NCBI GenBank assembly: GCA_027593035.1
Contig: JAQCJQ010000012.1
Location: 1-34,998, forward strand
DNA length: 34,998 nucleotides
Direction: 5' to 3'
Source: Bacteroidota bacterium
GTDB taxonomy: Bacteria; Bacteroidota; Bacteroidia; Flavobacteriales_D; Sanyastnellaceae
The translations under genes were made by a program, and so were the position numbers. Numbering within the stretch: the first letter of the stretch is position 1; each line of letters begins with the position of its first letter. Shown here in pieces: positions 17,141 to 27,293 of this stretch. A model generated the notes under the pieces. It had not been told where the DNA came from and did no database searches. It saw nothing but the letters and a program-made list of their open reading frames with translations.

Positions 17141-18634
17141 ATGGATTTAAATTGGTGGACCTTGGAAGATGTTTGGAGGAAACTCCGTGCAGGTGAGGAG
17201 GCTGTTCTTGCGGACGATGCAAAGCAGGCGATCGAGCGGTGCCATGGATTTCTTCAGGAAACCATCGCGAACGCTGATTCTGGCGCAATCTATGGGGTCA
17301 ATACGGGTTTTGGAGATCTGGCGCATACCCGCGTCGATTCCGGTTCACTGCAAGCATTGCAGCGCAACATTCTGTTGTCGCATGCTTGTGGAGTTGGAGA
17401 AGATGTTCCGGAAGCCATCGTGCGGGCCATGCTCTTGCTGAAAGTCAAGTCGTTGTCCAAGGGCCACAGTGGCGTGCAATTGGCCACCGTTGAAAGGTTG
17501 TTGACCCACTTGAACGAAGGCTTGCTCCCGGTCATCCCATCCCAAGGTTCTTTGGGTGCTAGTGGTGACTTGGCCCCTTTGTCGCACATGGTGTTGCCTT
17601 TGATTGGAGAGGGAGAGTTGGTCGTTGATGGAGCGGTGCTTCCAGCCGCGGATGTTTTGAAAGCGAAAGGTTGGGCTCCCATTGAATTGGGGGCCAAGGA
17701 AGGGTTGGCGCTGATCAATGGAACCCAATTGATGTTGGGCTATGGCGTCTTGGCGTTGCAACGCTTGAATAAAATTTCAGCTTGGGCCGATGCTGTTTGC
17801 GCCTGGTCATTGGAAGCTTGGAATGGGCGTTCGGAACCCTTTGATGCCTCGATTCACGAGTTGCGAAATCACCGAGGTGCACAGGAATCAGCAGCCAATA
17901 TTCGCCATTGGATTGAAGGGAGTTCGTGGCAGAAATTGCCCCGTGAGCAGGTACAAGACCCGTACTCATTTCGGTGCAGTCCTCAAGTTCACGGTGCTTC
18001 ACGCCATGCTTTAGAAGTTGCGCGTGAAGTATTTGAAAATGAAGTCAATGCGGTAACGGATAATCCTTTGATATTTCCGGAGTCGGGACGCATTTTGTCC
18101 GGTGGTAATTTTCATGGACAGCCACTGGCTTTGCAGCTTGATCAACTCGCCTTAGCGGCTCATGAGTGGGGCAGTATTTCCGAACGCCGCACCTTCAAAT
18201 TGCTTTCTGGAAGGCACGGATTGCCTCCGTTCCTCGTGTCGAATCCGGGATTGAACAGTGGCTTCATGATTCCACAATACACTGCGGCTTCTTTGGTTTC
18301 TCAAAACAAACAGATGTGTATGCCGGCTTCATCCGATACCATAGACAGTTCCAACGGTCAAGAGGATCATGTCAGTATGGGGGCGAATGCGGCGTTGAAA
18401 CTATGGCGTGTGTTGGACAATGTTGAACAAATCTTGGCCGTAGAGTGCTTGGTGGCTGCGCAAGCTGTGGATTTGAAAGAGGGCAATGGGTTGGCGCCGC
18501 GCTTGGCCAAACTGCAAGCATCGCTTCGCAAAGAAGTGCCCTATGTCGCCGAAGACTGTTTCATGCAGCCGCTGATGTTGGGCGTACGGCATTGGATGTT
18601 TGACGCTGGTGAAGATGGATTGTTCGATCGATAG
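17141..18634 (+). CDS. hutH: Histidine ammonia-lyase
   Basis: First step of histidine degradation, non-oxidative elimination of ammonia to give urocanate. 497 residues from ATG 17141, the normal length. The MIO cofactor forms from Ala140-Ser141-Gly142 in GSLGASGDLAPLSHM; other active-site positions are YGVNTGFGDL (Tyr51) and LLSHACGVG (His81), and HGQPLAL, NKQMCMPASSDTIDSSNGQEDH are also typical. The frame opens upstream at 16985, inside the divergent M16 gene, but homology begins after NMDLNWWTLEDVW, so 17141 is the start. It stands alone, away from hutI-ftcD, and faces the SDR gene tail to tail with 17 nt between. Confidence 0.97.
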   Translation: MDLNWWTLEDVWRKLRAGEEAVLADDAKQAIERCHGFLQETIANADSGAIYGVNTGFGDLAHTRVDSGSLQALQRNILLSHACGVGEDVPEAIVRAMLLLKVKSLSKGHSGVQLATVERLLTHLNEGLLPVIPSQGSLGASGDLAPLSHMVLPLIGEGELVVDGAVLPAADVLKAKGWAPIELGAKEGLALINGTQLMLGYGVLALQRLNKISAWADAVCAWSLEAWNGRSEPFDASIHELRNHRGAQESAANIRHWIEGSSWQKLPREQVQDPYSFRCSPQVHGASRHALEVAREVFENEVNAVTDNPLIFPESGRILSGGNFHGQPLALQLDQLALAAHEWGSISERRTFKLLSGRHGLPPFLVSNPGLNSGFMIPQYTAASLVSQNKQMCMPASSDTIDSSNGQEDHVSMGANAALKLWRVLDNVEQILAVECLVAAQAVDLKEGNGLAPRLAKLQASLRKEVPYVAEDCFMQPLMLGVRHWMFDAGEDGLFDR

Positions 18635-18651
18635 GATCTCAATTTAGCCGT

Positions 18652-19455
18652 TCAGCGTACAGCGGCTTTGCGAATAATGAGTCGCAGTAATCGCGGGAAA
18701 AAGCGTGCGATGTAAGCCGCTAAAATTTCGGATCGCCCGATCAGTACCTGCGCTTTTTTACGTTCCACAGCTCGAATCATGCGTTGAGCACACACCTCGG
18801 CGGTGATGCCACCACCCGTCTTGGCGTCCATTGTGCCTTGTTGGCTGCCGTCACCCACCATCGCATTCAGAGAAATGGACGTTTGGATGAAACCAGGGCA
18901 CACCATTGTAACGTCCAAATTGTCCTGGTGATGCTCAGCCCGAAGGGATTCAAAAAACCCGTGCAAGGCATGTTTCGCTCCGCAATATCCCGAACGCAAA
19001 GGGGAGGAGAAGAGCCCCATTAAGCTGGTGACCACGACGAAATGTCCCGACTTTTTCTGAACGAATTCAGGCAAAAGAGCTTTGGTTAAAGCCACGGTTC
19101 CGAAGTAGTCAATTTCCATGACACGGCGATCGACGTCAAGACCGGTATCGATGGCCAGAGAACGTTGGCTAATGCCACCACAATGCACGACAACATCGAT
19201 CTTCCCTTTCCAAGCGAGTGCTTGGCTTGCAATGTCCGGAATCTGATCAGTTTGGCTTAAGTCCAAAGGCAAGACCAAGGATCGATTCCTCGCCACCTCG
19301 CTCCATTCAGCAACGACCTCTTCAAGTGCACTTTGACGTCTTGAAGAAAGGATGACATCAGCGCCCAGTTGGGCCCATTGCGTCGCTGCGGCCCGTCCAA
19401 TGCCACTGCTCGCTCCGGTGACCCAGACACATTTCCCTTCCCAATTCATTCCCAT
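18652..19455 (-). CDS. Short-chain dehydrogenase/reductase (SDR)
   Basis: 267 residues, Rossmann fold oxidoreductase. Cofactor motif VTGASSGIGRAAA (12-24), SSRRQSALEEV suggesting NADP(H) preference, HCGGIS in place of the usual NNAG, and catalytic Ser144 (VVVTSLMG), Tyr157 and Lys161 (YCGAKHA). The C-terminus ends in a basic, hydrophobic stretch (ARFFPRLLRLIIRKAAVR), which could associate with membrane. Substrate unknown; this subgroup includes lipid and steroid-type reductases. It starts 32 nt after gyrB on the same strand, so it may be read through from gyrB. A second in-frame ATG lies two codons in. Confidence 0.92.
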   Translation of the reverse strand: MGMNWEGKCVWVTGASSGIGRAAATQWAQLGADVILSSRRQSALEEVVAEWSEVARNRSLVLPLDLSQTDQIPDIASQALAWKGKIDVVVHCGGISQRSLAIDTGLDVDRRVMEIDYFGTVALTKALLPEFVQKKSGHFVVVTSLMGLFSSPLRSGYCGAKHALHGFFESLRAEHHQDNLDVTMVCPGFIQTSISLNAMVGDGSQQGTMDAKTGGGITAEVCAQRMIRAVERKKAQVLIGRSEILAAYIARFFPRLLRLIIRKAAVR

Positions 19456-19487
19456 TTGTGGTGTTGATGAGGAGTCATCGCCGCAAC

Positions 19488-21515
<2,028 letters not shown>

Positions 21516-21593
21516 TTAAAATTTGATGGAGCCGCAAGCGACTCAAACTACCTTCGAATTTAAGCATGAAAGGCCAGTAATTGCTGATGAAAG

Positions 21594-21609
21594 GGCGTTT
21601 TCTAACGCC
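21594..21609 (-). terminator. Small hairpin between the barrel gene and gyrB
   Basis: Perfect 6-bp stem GGCGTT/AACGCC with a 4-nt loop; on the minus strand followed by CTTTCATC, a poor T-tract. It begins about 39 nt after the stop of the upstream minus-strand gene and could be a weak terminator or a structured gyrB leader element. No strong U-run, so the terminator call is tentative. Confidence 0.35.
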
Positions 21610-21611
21610 AC

Positions 21612-21620
21612 TTATTCACA
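21612..21620 (+). promoter_or_regulatory. DnaA-box-like 9-mer TTATTCACA upstream of gyrB
   Basis: Exact match to the consensus TTATNCACA, 106 nt upstream of the gyrB start and next to the hairpin at 21594-21609. It is single; no cluster of boxes is seen nearby, so it is not an origin. A match of this degeneracy is expected about once per window by chance. Confidence 0.2.
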
Positions 21621-21647
21621 AATTTTGACGGGTTTGCTCACAAGTGG

Positions 21648-23414
21648 TTAGAACGCGTAGTTCATGCCCATTTGAAATCTGAATTTTTGACTGTTGTAGC
21701 CGGGTAAGAAGAGGTTGGGTTGATTCAGCACATTGTGCAAGTGGATCCATCCGCTGAGTCGACCGTTGTAGAGGTATTCCAGTTGGATGTCCCACTGGGT
21801 GGAAGCGCCCAAGGCAGTCTCAAAACCGATCCATTGCTCGCCATTATACACCTCGGTAGATTCCGACTCAGTCGCCCAGGTCTGGAGGCCATTTCTACCG
21901 GTTAAGATGTCGAGTTGGCTGCTCAGCCGAATTTTCTCTTGCCAGGTGTACACAGCACCCAATTCTGTTTGCAACGTGGGCAGATTCCAGGGCTGGAGAT
22001 GAGGAGCTTCATCATCTTCAAAGTGGTAGTTGTTTTGCTTGATTTGACCGGTCAACGTGCACGTCTCGTTCATTCTCCAAGATCCATCGGCTTGGATGGA
22101 TGTGATGTTCATGTCAGCATATTGAGGTGCGAAAGTTTCTCCTCGTGTACTGAGGGTGTCGGGCCCCCAAAGAAGGAATTGGTCGCAGATCTGGTGGTGC
22201 GCACTCAAATTGAAGGTGAAGGCTTTTGTGATGGAGCCCCGGACACCCGCCTGGAGATGAATTTTTTGATACGTGTTCATGAAAGCAGGTGTCTGATCGG
22301 ATGCAAAGGGGTTGGCTTGTAGTAAGGTCTGGTAGCGATTTTGATGCACGCCTCCATCCGCTTTCAAATAGGGAATGAATAGCCCGCGCATGAGGCTGGT
22401 AGAGACTTCCAATTCGGGAACGACAAGCAGGGGTTTGTTTCCCTGAGCGTCAATCCAAAACGCGACACCTGCACGGGTTTGAATGTTGCCGAAAGTGTGG
22501 TCGATCTGTGGATGAAAGTCAAAAATAGCTTGGCGACTGGTTGGGGATTCAGCGCCTTCAACCAAGCGGTTGAGTCGATCAACGTTGGTGTGCAAGGTCA
22601 GCGATATGGGGAGCTGTTGGATTCCACTGGATCCATTTGCTTTCGAGGAGTCGGGGTTCAGTTTTAAGGACAATTCTAGATCGATGTTGTGCTCCTGAAG
22701 AGGGCCTTCTTTTAGGAATTGGTATGCAGCTTTCAGACGGTGTTGAAGGTGCTGGTTTTTTGTTTCAAAGTTGTGGACATCGAGCTGAGTTCCCCACACC
22801 TGGTAGGTTCTTTCAATCGATTCATTGCCAACGCTAATGGATGGGTTTCCGCCAAAGAAACTGACGTGTTGGCGAGCGTAATTCCCAATGATTTCAACCG
22901 ATTCTGTGCCGATAAATCGCTTGCCCCAACCGGTGAAGCTGCTGCTGCTGAACACATCGTCGATGCTGTCGTTATCAGCATAACCTCCTTGACTTGAGAC
23001 GTGTGATCCACGCAGGCCCCAGGACCCTTCTTTGGATCGGAGGTCGGTGTAACTGAAATCCAATGTCGGGCTGATGAAGTTGCCCAAGCCGGCCTGGATG
23101 TGGCCTTTGTACAACCTGCGCAAGGGCTCGCTCACATGGAGTCGAATGGGACCATTTTTAGACCATTCGGGCTGCACGTTCATGCGCTTGGGAAGCATGG
23201 AGTACGTGAAAGTCGGTTTGGTTGTCTTCAGATTGACCGGCTCGGGCCAATGCAATTGCTTGTGTGCGTCTTGCAGCAGGATTTCCCGGTCACCAATGAA
23301 GGTGACTTCCAAGTCCAACGTGTCAGAAGAAGCCAGGATCGGGGAAATGGAGAGCGCCATGATGGCCAGGCCGCAGACCAGCCTAGAAAACAGTGAGTTT
23401 GAAGTTTCGTTCAT
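21648..23414 (-). CDS. Outer-membrane beta-barrel-like protein of unknown function
   Basis: 588 residues with a signal peptide (SRLVCGLAIMALSISPILASS). The rest is rich in alternating polar/hydrophobic strands, aromatic residues and Gly, and it ends FRFQMGMNYAF, with the terminal Phe typical of outer-membrane barrels. It has no obvious TonB box or plug domain, though the strand pattern recalls plugless TonB-receptor-like proteins. The gene starts 5 nt after the stop of the large TPR gene, so the two very probably act in one process at the envelope. I do not recognise a specific function. Confidence 0.85.
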   Translation of the reverse strand: MNETSNSLFSRLVCGLAIMALSISPILASSDTLDLEVTFIGDREILLQDAHKQLHWPEPVNLKTTKPTFTYSMLPKRMNVQPEWSKNGPIRLHVSEPLRRLYKGHIQAGLGNFISPTLDFSYTDLRSKEGSWGLRGSHVSSQGGYADNDSIDDVFSSSSFTGWGKRFIGTESVEIIGNYARQHVSFFGGNPSISVGNESIERTYQVWGTQLDVHNFETKNQHLQHRLKAAYQFLKEGPLQEHNIDLELSLKLNPDSSKANGSSGIQQLPISLTLHTNVDRLNRLVEGAESPTSRQAIFDFHPQIDHTFGNIQTRAGVAFWIDAQGNKPLLVVPELEVSTSLMRGLFIPYLKADGGVHQNRYQTLLQANPFASDQTPAFMNTYQKIHLQAGVRGSITKAFTFNLSAHHQICDQFLLWGPDTLSTRGETFAPQYADMNITSIQADGSWRMNETCTLTGQIKQNNYHFEDDEAPHLQPWNLPTLQTELGAVYTWQEKIRLSSQLDILTGRNGLQTWATESESTEVYNGEQWIGFETALGASTQWDIQLEYLYNGRLSGWIHLHNVLNQPNLFLPGYNSQKFRFQMGMNYAF

Positions 23415-23419
23415 GGCCT

Positions 23420-26400
23420 TCAGGGTTTGTCAGTGTTCAAGGAGTCGATGGGCATGGATTGAATCGTTTCGTCCAAGTCGTCAAAGGGCAACGTTTCAAG
23501 ACTGTCTCTTTGGGATGTTTCCAATAGTCGCAGCTGTTCCAATCGATCCATGTTCGCCAATTGTGCCAAAGCCTGTTTTTGCACCCAGTCAATAGCGACA
23601 TTGTCCACAATGCTTTCAGCAGTGGTCCTAGCTTGGAACCAATCTTCCATGGCCGTATAGGTGTCAACGAGGAGTAAGAAGGCCTTGAACTTCCATTCGT
23701 CATAGGCGGCGAATTGGTCGATTAGTTCAAAAATCAAGGATTCAGTAGCGGGGAAATCTTGGCGATTGAAAAGGATTTGACAGCGCAGATATTGGCATTC
23801 AGCTCCGCGCTCACCACCAAAGCTTGCAACGGCTTTCAAATCCTCACTCGCTGCGGCTACCTCGTTGCGTTCCAATGTGATTTTACCTCTCCAATAGAGG
23901 GCTGTTCGGTGAATGTCTTCGGGTGTCTGGATGTCTTCGATCACGAGATTGGCGTAAGTCAATGCTTCTTCAGTGAATTCTAAGAGGTACAGACAACGCA
24001 TAAGGCCGATGCGGGCTTCCAGTACGTTCTCTTTCAGCATGCCTACGGACTCCAATGTTCGATAATGGGACAAAGCTCCTGTCCAATCTTGCGCATTCCA
24101 CGCGATGGTGGCAGCACCCAAAGCGGCGAGTTCGCTGTAATCGCTGGTGGGTTGTTGGAGGACATACTCGAAAGCGGCGCGTGCTTCATTGACCTGGTCC
24201 TGGTCGTAGTGGCAATTCCCCAGGAAGAAGTGGGCTTCCATCAAAAAACGACCTTGGTCATAGGATCGGATGTATTCCCCCAATCGGACAATGGCCTTGT
24301 CGCACAGTCGTTCCAGAGCCAGCGATCGTGCCGCATTGAAGAGGCGTTCTTCGATTTCATCTCCATTCAAACCCACCCCTGAAGGAATGTTATCGAGCAA
24401 TCCTCGGTCCATGAGCAGCGGTTCTACCACATTGAACGCATCGCCGGCAATGGCATCGTTGCCGTAATCCTGACGGATGACATCCCAAATTTGAAGGACA
24501 TCGTCTTCACGTCCTTCTTTGACACCGATCAAACACAGATCGACGAGGGCATACTTGAAACGAGCAGAATTGGGGAAGTCTTGTTGGAGGCGCTCCATGG
24601 CGACTCTAGCGGAGGGTAGCTGATTGGTCTCAATGAAGCCACGGCCTAACGAGTATAGCGCTTCGGGCAAATAGCTTGATTCGGGTGCCAGAAGAATCAA
24701 ATCCTCTAGCGCAGCAATTTCTTCCAAGGGTCGATCCAAGGACCCCAAGCATTCGGCTCTTTGCAAGCGCGCATAGTCTTCAGAAGATTCACTGGATTCG
24801 ATGACTTCGAGATAATACCGCGATGCAGCCTCAAAGTCCTTCTTGGCAAAGAAGCAGTCGGCGGTTCGGAGCTTGGCATCGCGTATTTTGATGTCCTTTC
24901 CTTCGGGAGCGGCATTCAGGTAGGAGCGAAAAGCGGCCAGGGCATCGACATACAACTTGCGCTTGAAGAGGGCATAGCCACGGGCATAGATCCCATCGGC
25001 ATAATGGCTGCTTTGATAGGCGCCGGGCGAAGATTCAAAGGCGGCGTAATGCCCTGTTGCATCGATGTATTTTTTTAAAAGGTAGCTCAATTCCCCCTGC
25101 CAAAAGTGTGATTCGGCAGTGAGCACAGGGTCGATTGGATAAGTTCTCACCGCGTCGAAATACGGCATGGCCTCCTGGTAGTCACCCGTGCGGAAGAGTT
25201 CCACACCGCGGTTGTACGCGACGATCTGAAACGCGCGTTGGACCGGTAAGGTTTTGTCTTCAATCAATTCCAATGCGCTCAAAGCACGGTCGTAATTCTT
25301 CGAAGACATGTACACTTCGAGCAAAAAGCCATAGGCCTCCTGCTTTCGCTTCGAGTTGGGAAAATCCCGGAGGTAACGCTCCACCGCACCAATGGCGTCA
25401 TCAAAGGGGTTGTAGGTGAGTTCATAGGCCAGTTTGGCATAGCTAAACAGCGCATCTTCTTGAATGTCCGGGTCGAATTCGAGTTCAGATGTCTTTTTGA
25501 AGGTCGTGCGAGCCTTGTCTTTTTCTCCAAGACTTAAATAACAATCCGCCATGTGGTACATGCCGTTTTGCGCCATGGCATCCAATTCTCGAACGGAAAG
25601 CGTGAAGCAGTTCAACGCTTTTCGGTAGGCTTTTTCTCGGTAGTAGACATAGCCCATTTGGTAGGCAAACTCACGCGTGCGATCCCGACCTCGACTGAAC
25701 GTGTATGACTCCTCTAAAAACGGGAGTGCCTCTGTAAATCGTTGTTGACGGTAATAGGCATCGCCTACCAATCGGGAGACGTCGGCTCGTTGGACTTCGT
25801 TGATTCGGCTATCCTCATGGAGCACATGGGGTGCGTAATCAATCAACGCGTCAAACTGCTCTGTCTCATGGAGCAATTGAGCAATGTAAATGGGGACGAC
25901 CTGTTCAAATTCAGAGTTCGTGGACAGCGACTGGAATCCGGTCAAAGCCACTTGCGGTTGGCCCTTGAGATAGGAGATGTGACTGAAATAATACTGGGCA
26001 TTGGCGGCGAATTTCCCCGATTCTTCCGGGTGCTCCATCACGGCAAAAAGATCCAGGCGCGCCTCTTCATACTGCTCCAATTCAAAACGGGCATGTCCTT
26101 TTTTGAATTGGAGTTCGCGTTTTTGTGCGGCGGGCATGCGCGTTGTTCGAATGACATCGTAGGCCGTGATGGCATCGTTCCAATTTCGCTTGCGATAAAG
26201 AAAGTTCGCATACATCCATTGCGCCTCTTGAACCAAAGGAGATTCGGGATAGGCTTCCATGAAAGTCCGAATTCGATTTTCCGCATCGGCATGCTGCAAT
26301 TCGATGGCGCAAGCGGCCACTCTGAAAAGGGCCAGAGCAGACAACGTTGGTTTGCTGGTATCATCGGATTCCAACCATCGTTCATAGAGATGTATCGCTG

Positions 26401-26563
26401 AACCGAATTGGTGGTGCTCCCATTCCGATTCGGCTTGCATCCACATTCGCTGTGAATCGAATGGACTCCCATTCCACTGGCCATAGCTGGTGAATTGCGG
26501 AATGAATAGCGCCAAAAACAACAGAGTGCTAATTTGGAGGATATAGGAGGTGGCTTGCGGCAT
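23420..26563 (-). CDS. Large secreted tetratricopeptide-repeat protein
   Basis: About 1047 residues from the ATG at 26563; a hydrophobic signal segment (ILQISTLLFLALFIPQF, ending SYGQ) follows, so it is exported. Nearly the whole remainder is TPR-like helical pairs, for example AIHLYERWLES, AITAYDVI, AFRSYLNAAPEGK, AIVRLGEYI, ARAAFEYVL. Such proteins act as periplasmic scaffolds. The frame also allows an ATG at 26611, but a good promoter candidate (26584-26613) overlaps that position and the signal peptide begins at 26563. Five nt separate it from the downstream barrel gene; the pair is likely one operon. Specific role unknown. Confidence 0.9.
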   Translation of the reverse strand: MPQATSYILQISTLLFLALFIPQFTSYGQWNGSPFDSQRMWMQAESEWEHHQFGSAIHLYERWLESDDTSKPTLSALALFRVAACAIELQHADAENRIRTFMEAYPESPLVQEAQWMYANFLYRKRNWNDAITAYDVIRTTRMPAAQKRELQFKKGHARFELEQYEEARLDLFAVMEHPEESGKFAANAQYYFSHISYLKGQPQVALTGFQSLSTNSEFEQVVPIYIAQLLHETEQFDALIDYAPHVLHEDSRINEVQRADVSRLVGDAYYRQQRFTEALPFLEESYTFSRGRDRTREFAYQMGYVYYREKAYRKALNCFTLSVRELDAMAQNGMYHMADCYLSLGEKDKARTTFKKTSELEFDPDIQEDALFSYAKLAYELTYNPFDDAIGAVERYLRDFPNSKRKQEAYGFLLEVYMSSKNYDRALSALELIEDKTLPVQRAFQIVAYNRGVELFRTGDYQEAMPYFDAVRTYPIDPVLTAESHFWQGELSYLLKKYIDATGHYAAFESSPGAYQSSHYADGIYARGYALFKRKLYVDALAAFRSYLNAAPEGKDIKIRDAKLRTADCFFAKKDFEAASRYYLEVIESSESSEDYARLQRAECLGSLDRPLEEIAALEDLILLAPESSYLPEALYSLGRGFIETNQLPSARVAMERLQQDFPNSARFKYALVDLCLIGVKEGREDDVLQIWDVIRQDYGNDAIAGDAFNVVEPLLMDRGLLDNIPSGVGLNGDEIEERLFNAARSLALERLCDKAIVRLGEYIRSYDQGRFLMEAHFFLGNCHYDQDQVNEARAAFEYVLQQPTSDYSELAALGAATIAWNAQDWTGALSHYRTLESVGMLKENVLEARIGLMRCLYLLEFTEEALTYANLVIEDIQTPEDIHRTALYWRGKITLERNEVAAASEDLKAVASFGGERGAECQYLRCQILFNRQDFPATESLIFELIDQFAAYDEWKFKAFLLLVDTYTAMEDWFQARTTAESIVDNVAIDWVQKQALAQLANMDRLEQLRLLETSQRDSLETLPFDDLDETIQSMPIDSLNTDKP

Positions 26564-26583
26564 GTTCAGAAGTTGGGTCCTTT

Positions 26584-26613
26584 CGAAATTAAGGGTGCTT
26601 TGTGTGGTCAAAA
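26584..26613 (-). promoter_or_regulatory. Candidate promoter of the TPR-barrel operon
   Basis: Minus strand: TTTTG (26613-26609), 17 nt, TAATTTCG (26591-26584), one mismatch from TAnnTTTG with ideal spacing. The start at 26563 is 20 nt beyond the box. The best-formed two-part promoter in the window. Confidence 0.55.
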
Positions 26614-26670
26614 GTGTTCTTGCTTGAAGTTCTCAACGATTCGGTGTGCCTATTTGTATCACCAGTTGGC

Positions 26671-26709
26671 CAAAAAAACAAACAGCCCCATGTTTCCATG
26701 GAGCTGTTC
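26671..26709 (-). terminator. Rho-independent terminator after the DUF4920 gene
   Basis: Stem of 12 bp with one mismatch (26681-26692 with 26697-26708) and a GAAA tetraloop on the minus strand, followed by TGTTTG and a run of seven T with one interruption before it (complement of 26672-26678). It begins 22 nt after the stop codon at 26731 and isolates the downstream TPR operon. Confidence 0.88.
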
Positions 26710-26730
26710 AGCCATACAATTTGGACGGAT

Positions 26731-27255
26731 TTATTCGCCGGCCATTGGAGCGCCAGCCGGGACATTCGCTATTTGTACACCGGATGCTTCAAAGGCCAAT
26801 TCATAAACGGGCTGAGAAACGGCATCGATGGAGGCTTGATCGGCTCCGGCGTCTTCCAAAAGGTGTTTTTGAAGCTCAACGGAGACCGTGTCATAATAGG
26901 CCTCGCCAGTGAACACAGCGCGTTTGCCATGCAGGCTGTCCTTGGGGACAAAAAACGCATGATCCTTCATGAAAACCATCACGGTATCTCCCTCGGGTCC
27001 TTTGACACTCATCCAGCATCCCATGGTCATGCAGCTTTGGACGATTTCGGCTTCGAAAAGCCCGGAGGCTCGCTCTCCCGATTCTAGCATGCTAGCGGCT
27101 TCTTCAGCTGGAATGGATCCAGATAAATCCACAATCGGCTCTCCATATGCGGTCCAAACAGTTGGGTCTGAGCTGGCCGCGGTTTCTTCTGATGAATCAA
27201 CAGCGCAACTTGCGAACAGGAGGAGGGAAAGGGCCGTGCAAACGAAGGTTTTCAT
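26731..27255 (-). CDS. DUF4920 family lipoprotein
   Basis: 174 residues with a lipoprotein-like N-terminus: hydrophobic stretch, then LFASC with Cys17 as the acylation candidate. The domain motif SCMTMGCWMSV (two Cys and a following Trp-Met) identifies DUF4920, a Bacteroidota-enriched domain of unknown function; VMVFMKDHAFFVPKD and AVFTGEAYYDTVSV are further typical parts. The closely spaced Cys, Met and Trp residues could bind metal or be redox-active, but that is inference. It lies 38 nt after the OmpA-like gene on the same strand and is followed by a strong terminator. A candidate -7 box sits 4 nt before its ATG. Confidence 0.87.
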   Translation of the reverse strand: MKTFVCTALSLLLFASCAVDSSEETAASSDPTVWTAYGEPIVDLSGSIPAEEAASMLESGERASGLFEAEIVQSCMTMGCWMSVKGPEGDTVMVFMKDHAFFVPKDSLHGKRAVFTGEAYYDTVSVELQKHLLEDAGADQASIDAVSQPVYELAFEASGVQIANVPAGAPMAGE

Positions 27256-27259
27256 GAAG

Positions 27260-27267
27260 TGAAATTA
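27260..27267 (-). promoter_or_regulatory. Candidate -7-like box TAATTTCA, 4 nt before DUF4920
   Basis: Minus strand TAATTTCA then 4 nt and ATG 27255. Two mismatches from TAnnTTTG; a TTG lies 15 nt upstream (short spacing). Weak alone, but the 4-nt distance repeats at other starts in the window. Confidence 0.25.
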
Positions 27268-27293
27268 GGGCAAAAAATTGAACAAGGTTGGGT

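Noticed and set aside
21612-21620. Replication origin next to gyrB
   Set aside because: Only one DnaA-box-like site, no AT-rich unwinding region, and no dnaA or dnaN nearby.
25742-26401. 219-codon plus-strand open frame antisense to the TPR gene
   Set aside because: Shadow of a well-supported long gene; no recognisable motif and no promoter or family resemblance.
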